From: Yponomeuta sedellus
Lineage: Eukaryota > Arthropoda > Insecta > Lepidoptera > Yponomeutidae
Assembly (NCBI GenBank): GCA_934045075.1
Contig: OW203726.1
Span: 13,986,037 to 14,050,036 of the forward strand
Direction of reading: 5' to 3'
Length of the DNA: 64,000 bases
Part shown: positions 30,893 through 41,740 of the stretch, one piece after another
How the letters are laid out: every line of letters begins with the position of its first letter
Position numbering within the stretch: the stretch's first letter is position 1
Position numbers and translations under genes: made by a program
The notes under the pieces: model-generated
Told to the model about the DNA's origin: nothing
Seen by the model: only the letters and a program-made list of their open reading frames with translations
Database searches by the model: none

Positions 30893-31184
30893 TCTACAAT
30901 GGAATAAAAATCATAACTTTTTTATACGTTATTATCTAAAAGTGAACATGAGAAATCTTAACCACTGTGATAGCTATTTTTAGAACCTACAGTCTCGAAC
31001 CTAGGATCAACGATCTAGGATTTAAATCCATTTCCGCCAAAAACGAAATCGATTATAGGATATTTATACTACATTTTAGGCTGTATATTCTAAAAACAGT
31101 TACCACAGATATTAAGATTTCTCATGTTTACTTTTTGAAAAAAACGTTGTATAAAACAAGTTATGGTTTTTATTCCATTGGTGG
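30893..31184. mobile_element. MITE with about 110-bp TIRs
   Basis: Left end CAATGGAATAAAAATCATAAC-type sequence is inverted at the right (GTTATGGTTTTTATTCCATT). Inner arms also match: GAACATGAGAAATCTTAA, ACTGTG and ATTTTTAGAA against their inverses at 31070-31130. No transposase; no clear TSD. Confidence 0.75.
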
Positions 31185-31349
31185 AGCTAGTTAGTGCCCC
31201 TAAGCGCTTGAAATTATTCACAACATTTGCGTCAAACCTCCTATAGTAGACTACCACCCCTACTCACCGCCCACCAAGCTTTCCAAACCTTGTAACGTTT
31301 TTTCTTTTTTGGTATTGCCACTTACTAAAAAGTTCATAATAAATGACTA

Positions 31350-31590
31350 TATTCTTTTTAATGCACTAACCCGTCACCATCATCGTCATCGTCAGGCTAT
31401 ACTAGTCCACTGCTGGACATAGCCCTCCCCTAATGAGCGCCATAGCGCCCTGTCTTCAGCTTGCCGCATCCAGCATCTGCCTGCAGTTTTTCGCAGATCG
31501 TCATCCGACCTAGTCGGAGGGCGTGCACTAACCCGTGCTAAGGACAATTTTAAAAATTTAATTTTAATTTTTTAGCCTCTAAATAGGTTC
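31350..31590 (-). mobile_element. SINE S1 tail interrupted by a LINE insertion
   Basis: Left part TTCTTTTTAATGCACTAACC and right part GTGCTAAGGACAATTTTAAA to TTTTAGCCTCTAAATAGG are one S1 copy split at TGCACTAACCCGT, which is duplicated (31362-31374 and 31524-31536). The following TAGCCTCTAAATAGG is in opposite sense, again giving S1 fold-back structure. Confidence 0.75.
31375..31523 (-). mobile_element. 5'-truncated RTE LINE insertion with 13-bp TSD
   Basis: 149 bp of RTE 3' end in minus orientation, with a (GATGAC)-type tail at the left (CACCATCATCGTCATCGTC) and CTGCTGGACATAGCC, GCGCCATAGCGCCC, CAGATCGTCATCC. It is flanked by the 13-bp target duplication described for the host SINE. Confidence 0.85.
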
Positions 31591-31965
31591 ATATAAATGA
31601 CACTACGCCGTTACTGATTAACCTTACAACAATGAGTGATCAGGTGAAACAATATGAAGTGGCGGGTTACTGCCTTTATTTGCGCCTTAATGAAAAGATT
31701 TATTATAGTAGCTTAGTGCACGAAAGTTGTAAACGACGGGTGTCAATGGAACTGCTAGTTGGAATGTATAGAGATAAGTTTCAAGGTAATGGCGGTCAGC
31801 GTTTTACGACACATTAAACATTCTGTTTCGGTGGTTTCCGGCCAACTTTCAGACGTGGAGAACGCGTGAAATATGGTTGCCTATAAAATCGCGTTGCTGA
31901 TATCCTGCTCAGTGGTTTTTAACTTATTATGATCTTCTTCTTTTCGTGTCAGCGATTCGACCAGT
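31591..31965. other. No gene assigned; one short frame
   Basis: Frame 31632-31817 (+) encodes 61 residues starting MSDQVKQYEVAGYCLYL. It begins with a reasonable ATG context but has no domain. Unassigned. Confidence 0.3.
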
Positions 31966-32268
31966 TTATATTTTTCCTGCCCCATAGTTGGCTACTGCAA
32001 TTGCAGCAGCGTTGGCCTCCAGAGTACAGGTATGAGGACACAATGGGCATTGGAGCAGGTGCACTATGGATTGCGATGAGGCTCCACAATCACATGGCTC
32101 CTCCGTTGGTGCAATATTACCCCACCTGCTTAGGTTTTGTCTGCAGCGACCTACTTGGGTCCGGAGTCGGTTGAGTGACTGCCACGTAGGCCATTGCAGA
32201 TCGGAACGCGTTGGGAGCCTCATTTGGGGTTTACAAAGCCTGTGGGTACGGGATGTTTTAATTTCCAC
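31966..32268 (-). pseudogene. Jockey-like LINE ORF2 C-terminal fragment
   Basis: 100 codons on the minus strand, including TWQSLNRLRTQVGRCRQN, LSRWGNIAPTEEPCDCG, SQSIVHLLQCPLCP and a TLEA tail ending in a stop. The W-x2-LNRLRT-x-VGRC, LxRWG, CxCG, QSIxHLLxCP pattern is the cysteine-containing C-terminus of Jockey-superfamily elements. No RT domain is present upstream. The overlapping plus-strand frames at 31929-32311 are its shadow. Confidence 0.75.
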
Positions 32269-32449
32269 AGCACCACCCTTTCCTCATCTGATGATTATGT
32301 TCTTATTATGATCTTACGTGGGTATTTCGTTAAAACCTTTGTAAATTAATGATCCGATGTAACTACCCCCACTATAGATGTGATAAAATTGCTAGATAAA
32401 TTGGGGAAACCAAACTTATGAGAACTATTGAGTTTATCTGATTAAATAA
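32269..32449. other. No gene recognised
   Basis: Short unassigned segment. Confidence 0.4.
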
Positions 32450-32662
32450 TACTTGTCCAACGACCGGGGCGATTAGGAAGTCGAGTATTGAAATGCATAT
32501 TTGTTCAATAGAGTGCTAATAGAGTGACGGTAATGATTATTTCATAGACACTATTGGTAGTCTTGTAACCAATCGCATTCCATTGCTATAACCCGTGCAA
32601 ATTAACTCGGCGGTTCGCGCGGTTTGATCTTCTTCGCGAGCGATACCTACTTAATTTGCGCT
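32450..32662 (-). mobile_element. Dispersed repeat E
   Basis: Reverse complement is co-linear with 55500-55715: TGCGATTGGTTACAAGACTA, CTCTATTGAACAA and GCGAGCG-type blocks in the same order with indels. No coding signal; family unknown. Confidence 0.7.
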
Positions 32663-32812
32663 CGTTTTTGGGCTCGGGATTTTGGAATATATATTTTTGT
32701 GTAATATGTTTTTGCGAAAAAAAAAACACCATAACTATAATAGATACATACATAAAAATGGAAATTACACAGATATTTCTTAACTTAAGAGTAGGTACAG
32801 ACGGTCTTCTTC

Positions 32813-32948
32813 TTCAGGCTATATTATGTAGTCCACTGCTGGACATAGCCGTCCGCTAATGAGCGCCATAGCGCCCTGTCTTCACTTTGCCGCATCTAGC
32901 ATCTGCCGGCAGTTTTTCGCAGATCGTCATCCCACCAGACGACGGCCT
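32813..32948 (-). mobile_element. RTE LINE 3' end fragment
   Basis: CTTCTTCTTCAGGCTATATT, CCACTGCTGGACATAGCCG, GAGCGCCATAGCGCCC, CGCAGATCGTCATCCCACC: the minus-strand copy of 30250-30400. Confidence 0.75.
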
Positions 32949-34825
32949 ATTTGGTTCTATTTTTTAAAATATGTGATTGTTTTTTACAATCGCGATTAGA
33001 CCCGGATAACAATGTATAATGTATATCAATGAAAACGGAATTATTGATAAACATAACATAAGGGAGATCTCCTAAACCAGTGTTTATCTCAACGCCGAAA
33101 TTTGCTTCACCTTTGCCGTCTATTATAGTTACAACCTCAGAGCATCTGTGGTACAATCCTGTGTGACTCGGTCAAACGGTATATTTTTAATTTTATTCTA
33201 CCAACTCAATTTATAATATCGTAGTGTTTATACTTATGTACGATCTATAGACCAATCGGTAAATGCAAAATTTCGATTTTTTTTTACGATTCATATGAAC
33301 ACAATTTTAGCTGGATGCCTGAACTTTGGAGTAATGTTCCTTTTTATTGTAATACATCTGGAAAATTACAATCCTAAAACAAAACTAGCTTCGAAGACAC
33401 AGTCAAAAAGGTTTCAAACGATTCGAGTAAATAGGTGCTCCATGCGGGCCAGATGAGATACCGCTTTACTACCAGGCTGGTATCCATGACAAATGCAGAT
33501 ATTTACCGAGTGAGAAGGCTTAGAGCGAGAAGCGGAAATCACACTCCTTGTTGAATGTCAGACGCTTCTCAGTACACTGCACACAACCAGCATTACAAGT
33601 ATAGATATAAGTTGTACGAGTATAATAAGTACATATGCTGCCTCTCCCAAGTGTAATAAAGTACCTATATGCAACCGAAAATAGGGGGTAACTATGGAGG
33701 AAATTTTCAAATGTTACCACTTTTCCGTGCTAAAGTTACTATAACATCTAAATGTATGAAATAGCTGAAACTTTCTAGCGATTTCAAAGTTTTCCCCAAA
33801 GTTGAAGTTGTTCGTATTGAGATTGAACTCTTTGCACAGAGATCATAGAGGGGTGCCCAACACGGATTAGCAATTTCAAGCGCCAAGGAATGTGAACACC
33901 TTATACCCTCAAAAATAGTCACGATGTTATCTTTTAACGTTGCTTAATGGAACTGCTACTACAAATTCTCAAATGTAAGTACGTCTTAAATAAAGTGCTT
34001 AATATCGCCGGGCTTTCAACCCACAACCTTCGGGGTGTAAGGAAATCGTTTTTCATTAAAATCGTAGATAAGGCCAAAAATGACTGTGTGCAAGATATTG
34101 GCATTACTAAATAAATAAAAAAGATTTGTTGGCTCTATTTCCTAAACTTTGAGATACGAAGGCGTAAATTTTATTTTAAGTAGGTTCTATTACCTGACAA
34201 TAAATGTTTGTGGAATTCTTTGTATTATCTTTCTAATAATTCGAAGAAAAAGAAGGTAAAACTTGAATAGTAATCAAGTAGTAAATATTTTGACACAAAC
34301 ATTTGTCGCTTTATTTACGCCGTATTGTTTTCAAATTCCACTCAAACGAACTTGCAGTAACATTTTATTGTAAGTATTTATATTTTCTTATTCAAGGGCT
34401 TCATACCTTCATTGGTGTTATTTTCTTCGGTAAAATCTCTTTATTTACTATAATCTACATTGCTATCACAAAACTGTCCTCGAAGAAAATAGGTGAAGGG
34501 CAGAAAACATCCAACAGCTGTTTATTTTTGTGGACCGAAGCGTTTTCCACGAACCCCGTGTCATATGGTGTATAAAGTGTTGTAGCGTCGTTAGATTATT
34601 ATGTCGACCTATGATGATATGATGCCCTTCGCCGTTTATTAGGTTGGCCAGTAATAACGGGTTATGTTAGATAGAGCAATAAAGTATGGGCTCGTTACGT
34701 AGATGATTACCGTGACAAGATACAGTAAAATATTTACGGTCTTATTTATAAAAGTGGACTCCACTAAATACAATTCAAGGGGTTTTATAAGATAATCTTC
34801 CTGAAATCATCATCAAAGTGTATTG
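32949..34825. other. No gene recognised
   Basis: AT-rich. 33860-33900 resembles an S2 body scrap. 34735-34755 has a single ACGGTCTTATTTATAAAA MITE end. Frames at 33520-33922 and 34303-34575 lack domain and splice support. Confidence 0.45.
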
Positions 34826-34830
34826 TTCGA

Positions 34831-34996
34831 TATTTCACTGATCCCGGTAAGTCGCCCATTAGCTTAATTGGGAGAGCGATGGCACGGTTAGCCAGAGGTG
34901 GCGGGTTCGACTCGCGGCATGGGTGGAATTTTAAGCCTTAAAATAGGTTTAAAAAAAAATCTTAGCACGAGTTAGTGCATTAAAAAGAATATAATT
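34831..34996 (+). mobile_element. SINE S1, complete tRNA-like head
   Basis: GTAAGTCGCCCATTAGCTTA leader, A-box TAGCTTAATTGGGAGAGCG, B-box GGTTCGACTCG, body TAAGCCTTAAAATAGG and tail GTTAGTGCATTAAAAAGAAT. Confidence 0.8.
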
Positions 34997-35084
34997 AAAT
35001 CATTATTTTACTCCTGATGTAACCCACAAAGTAAAGTACCTATATTTAAACCGTGTGAGAATTTTATGACTACCTCATAGCTCA

Positions 35085-35197
35085 CCGCTTGAAATTGCTA
35101 ATACGCTGTGGGCACGGTTGGTAATTAAGCCCATACTCTCTTTCTCAGAGAAGGCCTGTGCCCTGCAGTGGGGGACTTTTACAGGCTACATAAAAAA
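35085..35197 (+). mobile_element. SINE S2 3' part
   Basis: GCTTGAAATTGCTAATACG, GGGCACGGTTGGTAATTAAG, CTCTTTCTCAGAGAAGGCC, GTGCCCTGCAGTGGGGGAC, TACAGGCTACATAAAAAAAG. Confidence 0.65.
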
Positions 35198-35300
35198 AGT
35201 TTATTAGACTGTCGAAAAAATACGGATACATTCAGAGATAATTAATGAGTCTGTGTATGCATTTACTTTTGATTTTTCTAATAATAATAATAATAAATGT

Positions 35301-35770
35301 TATACTATTTTTATTTTTAATGCACTAACCCGTGCTAAGGACAAATTTAAAAACCTATTTAGAGGCTAAAAATTTCACCCATGCCGGGATTCGAACCCGC
35401 AACCTCTGGCTATCCGTGCCAACGCTCTACCAATTGAGCCAATGGGCGACTCACCGGCATAAATTTGTCCTTAGCACGGGTTAGTGCATTAAAAATAAAA
35501 ATAGTATAATCATGTGGGTACAGTGATATCATTCCGATGTAAAACCTAACTGCAAAATAGGTAGTCGGGGCTGTAAGTGATGCAATTTTCTTAAGCCAGA
35601 TGTCGCTGCCTGTACGTAATACAGAGAATAGTGTAAAGAGGTTCGAAATTTCACTGATGCCGGTGAGTCGCCCATTGGCACAATTGGTAGAGCGCTGGCA
35701 CGGATAGCCAGAGGTTGCGGGTTCGAATCCCGGCATGGGTGAAATTTTTAGCCTCTAAATAGGTTTTTTT
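35301..35770 (+). mobile_element. S1 SINE dimer with inverted 5' half, 12-bp TSD
   Basis: AATAATAAATGT flanks the unit at 35289-35300 and 35771-35782. 35301-35459 is a minus-strand S1 (tail, then tRNA-like head ending ACTCACCGGCAT). 35460-35660 is a plus-strand linker (ATTTGTCCTTAGCACGGG to TACGTAATACAGAGAATA). 35660-35770 is a plus-strand S1 head and body. Total length almost equals the all-direct dimer at 43576-44040, so here the first half has been inverted. The two heads (35376-35459 and 35657-35742) form 84-86-bp inverted arms. The 108-aa minus-strand frame at 35410-35736 is this structure, not a gene. Confidence 0.85.
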
Positions 35771-35784
35771 AATAATAAATGTGA

Positions 35785-35942
35785 AAAATTGGATGGATGT
35801 TTGTTACTCAATCACGCCGGTACGGTTGGACGGATTCATGAAAAATTTGGCACCTAGATTGATTATAGTCTGGAAGAGCACTTAAGCTACTTTTATCCCG
35901 AAAAGATATTCCTCAATATTTCCACGCAAACAGCTAGTAAAA
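35785..35942 (+). repeat. Common lepidopteran-style repeat tail
   Basis: TCAATCACGCCGGTACGGTT, AAATTTGGCACCTAGATTGA, TATAGTCTGGAAGAGCACTT, TTTTATCCCGAAAAGATATT, ACGCAAACAGCTAGTAAAA. The pattern is common at the 3' side of Helitron-like or related non-autonomous elements in Lepidoptera; the assignment is from memory. Confidence 0.45.
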
Positions 35943-36074
35943 AAATATGAAACGCTTATTATACTGTACACCGTTTTACTTAAAGATTGTTTGGAACTGC
36001 TTTTCAAAAGCATACGCAATTTTCCGTCAATACTTTTCTAGTCTGACACTATTTATATGTTTTAAAAAAACCTA

Positions 36075-36198
36075 CCGACCTCTGGCTAACCGTGCCAGAG
36101 GTCGCGGGTTCGAGTCCCGACATGGGTGGAATTCTTAGCATCTAAATAGGTTTTTTTTTAAATTGTCCTTAGCGCGGGTTAGTGCATTTAAAAGAGTA
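36075..36198 (+). mobile_element. SINE S1, 5'-truncated with inverted anticodon loop
   Basis: GACCTCTGGC (36077-36086) and GCCAGAGGTC (36094-36103) bracket TAACCGT, the inverse of the ACGGTTA loop seen in other copies. Then B-box GGTTCGAGTCCC, body and GTTAGTGCATTTAAAAG tail. Confidence 0.7.
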
Positions 36199-36755
36199 TT
36201 ATTATTTTTTGTTTTTAGCGTATGCGAGAAACGCACACGAGTCAGGAGAAATAAATAATCAATGGTAGAATCAGATTAATGATGGCGAAAAATGTCTGTA
36301 CTTCGCTTAATTTTGCGTGTGGTAGTTAGTCGCCGAGGGTTCCCTAATAGCTTCTGCTAAGGACAGCCAATACTTATGGTAGTCGATGGACACACGATAA
36401 ATTGATGGTGCGAATATGTACTTATTGCTTTCTGTCTACTAAACATCGGTAGTAGACTGCTTTTAGTGTGACACTAATAAATTAATTTAATTGAAATAAG
36501 TATAATAAAAATGAGATCGCTAGAAAAAAACTACATTTTCAGATGCTTATACTAGAATAGCACTTTCATATTTTTTATATTCATATAATTTTTAATACCT
36601 ACCTCATAATCCTGTTAAGTATTCAGTCATATGTTTTTTTATTATAGGGTCAGAAAGTAATTCAGGGCCAGTTATGGTTTAAGAGGTTAGGATTCACTTC
36701 ATCTGTACCTATATTATGTAAACCTAAACAAATAAAAAATAAATCAATCTAAGAC
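36199..36755. other. No gene recognised
   Basis: AT-rich, nothing placed. Confidence 0.4.
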
Positions 36756-37023
36756 GGCCTCGGCGGCACAGCGGTTTGGCACGCTGACTGTAAAACCGAA
36801 GGTCTCGGGTTCGATCACCGGCCAGGTCAAACTAGGAAACGAACTTTTCTAGTTTGTCTCGGATCTTGGATGTTATCTATGTTATTATTGTATTAAATTT
36901 ATCGTCGAGTTAGCACCTATAATACAAGTCATAAACTTGTACTTAGTATAGGGCTAACGAGATCTGTGTAATATGTCCATGAATATTTATATTTATTTAT
37001 TTTTTATTTATTTATATTTATTA
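36756..37023 (+). mobile_element. tRNA-derived SINE S3, full length
   Basis: Head GGCCTCGGCGGCACAGCGGT (A-box-like), CTGACTGTAAAACCGAAGG in the anticodon region, B-box-like GGGTTCGATCACC. Body has AACGAACTTTTCTAGTTTGT, GGGCTAACGAGATCTG, and the tail is (TTTAT)n. The anticodon-loop sequence GTA would fit a tRNA-Tyr ancestor. Confidence 0.75.
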
Positions 37024-37964
37024 CCGGAGAATAAAAAGATTGCGCCGTGAATATGTATCAGAAGTGTCATTTTTCACTGCGCTTATTGAGTTTGGTAAAC
37101 ATTAATCTATATTAAATATTATTTTGCAAATACCCTACCAAATGAAAGCCAAACAATGCTAATAAAAAATCGAACGGCATCGTACAAACTACAAAGGCAA
37201 TCGCGTGGGTATCGTTTCATTTCCTACTTCCAAATCCAGTGAGGAAATTAATCTTTAGCTGTTCCTATTTCTCACCTTCACAATTTCTCTTTATGCCTAT
37301 GACTGCTTAGGTACATGTTATATCTTTGAAACTAGCTCCTTGTAATAGAATATAACTAAGTATATTATATTCCATTACACTAACCTATAGTGACTAAATT
37401 TATGATTTTTAAAAACAACATATGCCGATATTAACACAGGTATTAATAACTATCATGCAAAACGATACCTAGACTACAAAATAATATATTTTCGACTGTT
37501 TCAATCTTTGTAAAAATGAAAAATGCAAGTTATACGACCAAGCTCGTCATCGCGTCTGAATTTTGTAGATGCCTATTGATAAACGTAGCTACTGTCCCGG
37601 TTGCAAAATAATTTTAAACAAAATCTGATGATCTATTCTCAACGTCAGACGTTCGCGTGGAAAGTATATTCTTATCAGATTTTCCTTTCATGCATCTTGC
37701 ACAAACATTGCTTCTTTACATTTCTTGCGACAAAAATTGAAATATACATTGTTTGAAAAGACTGTGTCTGAACATTTGTCATTATTTTTTATTTCAGTTG
37801 CTGAAAGTGAGGTGGTAGCAAAGTAACGGCAGATTCCTTTGTTAAAAATCATTAATCATGGCATATAAGTGTGATATTTGGCCTCTCTTGTATTTAAGTC
37901 GAATAGAATACGGTGTGCCCATTCGGTGCTGCTGAATTCGTTGTGCTAGGTAGCAGTAGTCGTA
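37024..37964. other. Spacer between inverted S3 copies, no gene
   Basis: About 940 bp, AT-rich, no open frame or repeat placed. Confidence 0.45.
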
Positions 37965-38213
37965 ATAAATAAATAATTAAATAAATATTCATGGACATAT
38001 TAAACAGATCTCGTTAGCCCTATACTAAGTACAACTAAATGACTTGTGTTATAGGTACTCGACGATAGATTTAATACAATAATTACATAGATAACATCCA
38101 AGACCCGACACAAACTAGAAAAGTTCGTTTCCTAGTTTGACCCGGCCGGGCATTAAACCCGACACCTTCGGTTTTATAGTCAGCGTGTTAAACCGCTGCG
38201 CCACCGAGGCCGT
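37965..38213 (-). mobile_element. tRNA-derived SINE S3, inverted partner
   Basis: Reverse complement of the 36756-37023 unit with scattered substitutions: head CCGAGGCCGT complement at 38204-38213, TTCGGTTTTATAGTCAGCG, CTCGTTAGCCCTATACTAAG. The pair forms about 250-bp inverted arms. Confidence 0.8.
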
Positions 38214-38393
38214 AATAATATAATAACTTCCACCAAACACAATTACTCGGCCTGGTCCCAAACTTAATGGCCGGTGCTATGGCAACCGAGAAAAGGACAT
38301 CTCAAACATGTAAAAGCACCCAGGCTGAGGGTATTTGTACAAATTATACGGGAGCCTTCAGTGAGTATTGAGACTAAGACTTTTTTGTGAGAC
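38214..38393. other. No gene recognised
   Basis: Short unassigned segment. Confidence 0.4.
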
Positions 38394-38396
38394 TAA

Positions 38397-38524
38397 CCCC
38401 CGGTTTCTGGTACACTAACTAGCCGTTAATCTACTGTTAACAGCTGTGAGTTGGCCAAAGTAAAAAACATTTGACAGCTGTTAACAGTAGATTAACAGAT
38501 TGTTAGTGTACGAGAAACTGGGGG
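38397..38524. mobile_element. 128-bp MITE, TAA target duplication
   Basis: Ends CCCCCGGTTTCTGGTACACT and its inverse (AGTGTACGAGAAACTGGGGG), with a second matched block GTTAATCTACTGTTAACAGC / GCTGTTAACAGTAGATTAAC. TAA is present on both sides (38394-38396, 38525-38527). A 3-bp TWA-like duplication suggests PIF/Harbinger. Confidence 0.8.
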
Positions 38525-38527
38525 TAA

Positions 38528-39549
38528 GACTTTTGTGGTAGTCAAGCGTGTTTTAACCGATAGAACAACAAGGCCGTTGCTTATAGCTCTAAACTATTGT
38601 AGAAATCGTTACTACACCCCTTGACAGTTATTAAAATAGAAATGCAATAATGTAATGAAGTGTCAGCATATTTTAGCAAATTAGCATAGTTCATTACTTT
38701 ATTGCACTATTTAATATCTATCAAGGTAGTTATGACTACAGTGTGTGATGTGCTGAAACACGCACATGTATACGATGGACGGATGTTAATTCTTAGTGAC
38801 AATGATACCTGCGCGTAGCTTTAAACATTTATTTTACGGCTTCTGTCCTCAACCTCATGGACTGCTCCTATTACGCGCACCTAAGCCTAAATTATTCTAA
38901 TCGTCCAACTGTCAAATTACACTCTAATTGTTATTGCAAACGAAGGGATTCAGATTGGTTTTAGTGCGCATAATTGAGCCTCTGATCAATTTCAATAGAC
39001 ATAATTAGTCGCGGTTTAAGATCGACCGATACTTAATTGTGAAGTAAACATCATTGATTGGTAATTGTCAGATGATTATGACAGTTTATTACGTAGGCCA
39101 CGCAATAGTTTTATTTATTTGCCGTACAAAACAGATCACAAATATTGAATAGTATTTAAGTAAGACTATAAGAATGTAAAAATGAAATTATGTTTAATTA
39201 CACTTTGTGTGTATGTTGCACACAGAACATCAGCAAGTGTAATGAAAGAATAATAGTAGTTTGATTTAAAACAGTACAATTTTATGAGTACAGAATTTTT
39301 GTTTTGCAATCTTTGTTGGTATTTTCAAATATTGCTGGGGAACCAGTAATACACCTTTGATAAAAGCGCTTTGTTATTCAAAATGTTTCCAAGTCTACGT
39401 GCATGCTGTCCAAAAACGTTCCATAGTTGTTTTTGCGTTTTATTCTCACGAAGCGTAGTTATGATAATAGGTGTACCTTAAGTTTATTTTACAATATAAC
39501 GTTGAATTCGATATTCAGTTGTGGCTATACATTTTTTTTAATTTACGTT
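38528..39549. other. No gene recognised
   Basis: AT-rich; no supported frame. Confidence 0.45.
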
Positions 39550-39557
39550 GTTTGAAA

Positions 39558-40353
39558 GGTTTCCCTATTTCATACCGAAAATTCTTTGTTCGAAATACGG
39601 TTCCTACGAATGATACTGCGAAGGGTCGATTTTTCGACGCTTTTTTAATCCGATACTTTCATTGTTCGGTGCCTTGTTACTTCGAAAACGTTTTGCCGAT
39701 GCCTCGTTACTTTGAAAAATCGATAATATAATACACCGGTGTATTATATTATCGATGCTTATTTCTTCAGTGCTTCGCTGCTTTGCTTCAAAAAACGTTT
39801 TGCCGAGAGTTTTACTTGCAGGAACAGAATATTATAATGTTATAAATTTAAGGGTTATTATTATTAATATAAACTCATATCCGTCTATGATAATTATATT
39901 TCCTGTCCTTGACTTTAATACTCCTAAATTTGTCGATATCGACATTATTACCGGCAAAAATACTTGTAATTTTAACTAAATCTGCAGAATCAACACTTCA
40001 CGAAATCAGATTGGGAATGAAATGTGAACTACCCTCGATTATGCCAATGAAAAATGAAAAGAGATTACCTATGCATGGCATTAAAAACTTCTATGTGCTT
40101 TTATAGTAATGAATCGATAATAATGATTTAACAAGGCACCGAACTAACAGCAGTCGGTGCATAAACATTCGATATAATCAACTGTCGCATTAAAAAGCAT
40201 CGCAGTAAAGTTTTAGATGTAACGAGCATCGAACCAACAAGCAGTCGGGTATAAACATTCGAATGAATAAGGTGTCGAACAATCAATCGTTCGAAGTATC
40301 ATTCGTAGGTGAACCGCATTTCGAACAAATAATTTTCGGTATGAAAGGAACCC
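39558..40353. mobile_element. TIR element of 796 bp with 8-bp TSD
   Basis: GTTTGAAA is duplicated exactly at 39550-39557 and 40354-40361. Left end GGTTTCCCTATTTCATACCG; right end read inward GGGTTCCTTTCATACCG. Inverted similarity continues (AAATTCTTTGTTCGAA, CGGTTCCTACGAATGATACT) for roughly 90 bp. It continues more loosely as repeats of TTCGGTGCCTTGTTA and CGAACAA-type modules. No transposase. The GGGTTC(C/T)T end and 8-bp TSD recall the element at 25902-27186. Confidence 0.85.
39719..39756. repeat. 38-bp perfect palindrome, no spacer
   Basis: ATCGATAATATAATACAC (39719-39736), CG, then the exact inverse to 39756. Lies inside the TIR element at 39558-40353. Confidence 0.95.
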
Positions 40354-40361
40354 GTTTGAAA

Positions 40362-41740
40362 AGATTTCTTGGTATATTTATATTTTAGACTATGCTTTAA
40401 ATAATGTATTAAACACGTGGTTACTAGAACACAGAAGTTGTCCTTGCTTAGCACCAGGACAAGTGATTGTGTTGTAGCAAAGTGGTTTATTTATATAAAT
40501 ACTAGATGATCGTTATCTATCTGTACGCCAAGTTGCATGTACAACCGTTCAGCTCTTATTGCGTGATTAAGTAAAAAAACATCAACGAGCGAACCATTCC
40601 TCCGCCGCAGTCTGATAATAAATGCAAATCTATCGTTTGAGCTATAACATACACGTTTTGTCGTTTGTCTAACTAAACATACTTATTGTTAGCATCGTTT
40701 TCATCTTATTTGGTAGCTTATTTGTTTTCTGTAGGCATAGAGCATAGGCTTGTATGCGTAATTCAGCTATGAGTATATTCTGGAAATTGTTTTTTTAACC
40801 CAAAATATCCGTTAGTAATATTTTGATGACTCGCGATTCTCTTATATGGTTAAGGTAATTAAATTTTACCTAAGAAATAATCTCTACTACACTTGTTATT
40901 ATTACTACCTACCTACCGACATTAGTTCTGTGGTATAACCAAAGTAATGGAAGACAGAGGTATAATTTTGTATAAGCTATTATTTTGTTTGTGTGTTTTC
41001 GTCGCCCACTGGTTTTATGTTGTGTTTAACGGGACGTTGCCTAAGTTCCTCGGACACCTGTGGAGTGATTTAGCGTCACGTAAAATGTATACATTTTCCT
41101 ACTCCGCTATAAATATCTCGTTCACTCTTGCGTTAACACTCGCATTTTCCTGAAATTATTAGAGGGATTGTACAGATGTACGGTTGACGGCATTGACACT
41201 GTGCATGTGTTTCTTTTCAAAAATTTTCTTCAGTTGTATACAATAAAATAAATGTTTTATTCTTTTTGTTTTTTTTACAATTTTTATTGCTTTAAAACAT
41301 TAGTTTAAAATCCGAAATTTGCTGTTGTAGATGGCATTTGAAACTCCCTACATATCTTCCTTTCCCTACGCCTTGTACTTTAGTTTAAACCCGTGACTAT
41401 AGTGTGCATTTTATCTCTTCATCTATCTTAATTCCTTTCATATGCACCACGACACGAACCCCGTAGTACTATTTATAGGTTACCGCGGGCACTGACTGAA
41501 AATCAGCGCGGAGGGCTCACTCCAAGAATCCATGGCTCATTCTATCAGCACAATGCTGAGTCAGCTGCCTTTTGAGACAATTCGGACACACCACAGGCTA
41601 AATCTATGTTAGTTTTGTTTCGTCTATTGTGTATTTCCTTTTTTTTCTGTTGTTGCTCATATCATGTAAATTATCTATTTACTTTGTTTCTGTGATGTGT
41701 CCTCTTGTTATTACAAATACTTTCTTTTTTTTTCAGCTGT
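40362..41740. other. No gene recognised
   Basis: 40430-40490 shares AGGACAAGTGATTGTGTTGT with the region next to repeat E at 55700. 40505-40580 has a common repeat tail (ATCTGTACGCCAAGTTGCAT). The frame at 40947-41153 has no support. Confidence 0.4.

Noticed and set aside
35410..35736. 108-codon minus-strand frame as a gene
   Set aside because: It spans two SINE heads and the linker of the S1 dimer; the peptide (MPGFEPATSGYPCQR) is the B-box region translated.
35657..35745. A tRNA gene (cloverleaf with 7-bp acceptor stem, perfect A and B boxes) in the S1 heads, also at 43627, 43933 and 34850
   Set aside because: Many diverged copies share the same leader and SINE body, position 33 of the anticodon loop is not T, and the T-stem is mismatched. 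It is better read as a tRNA-derived SINE head.
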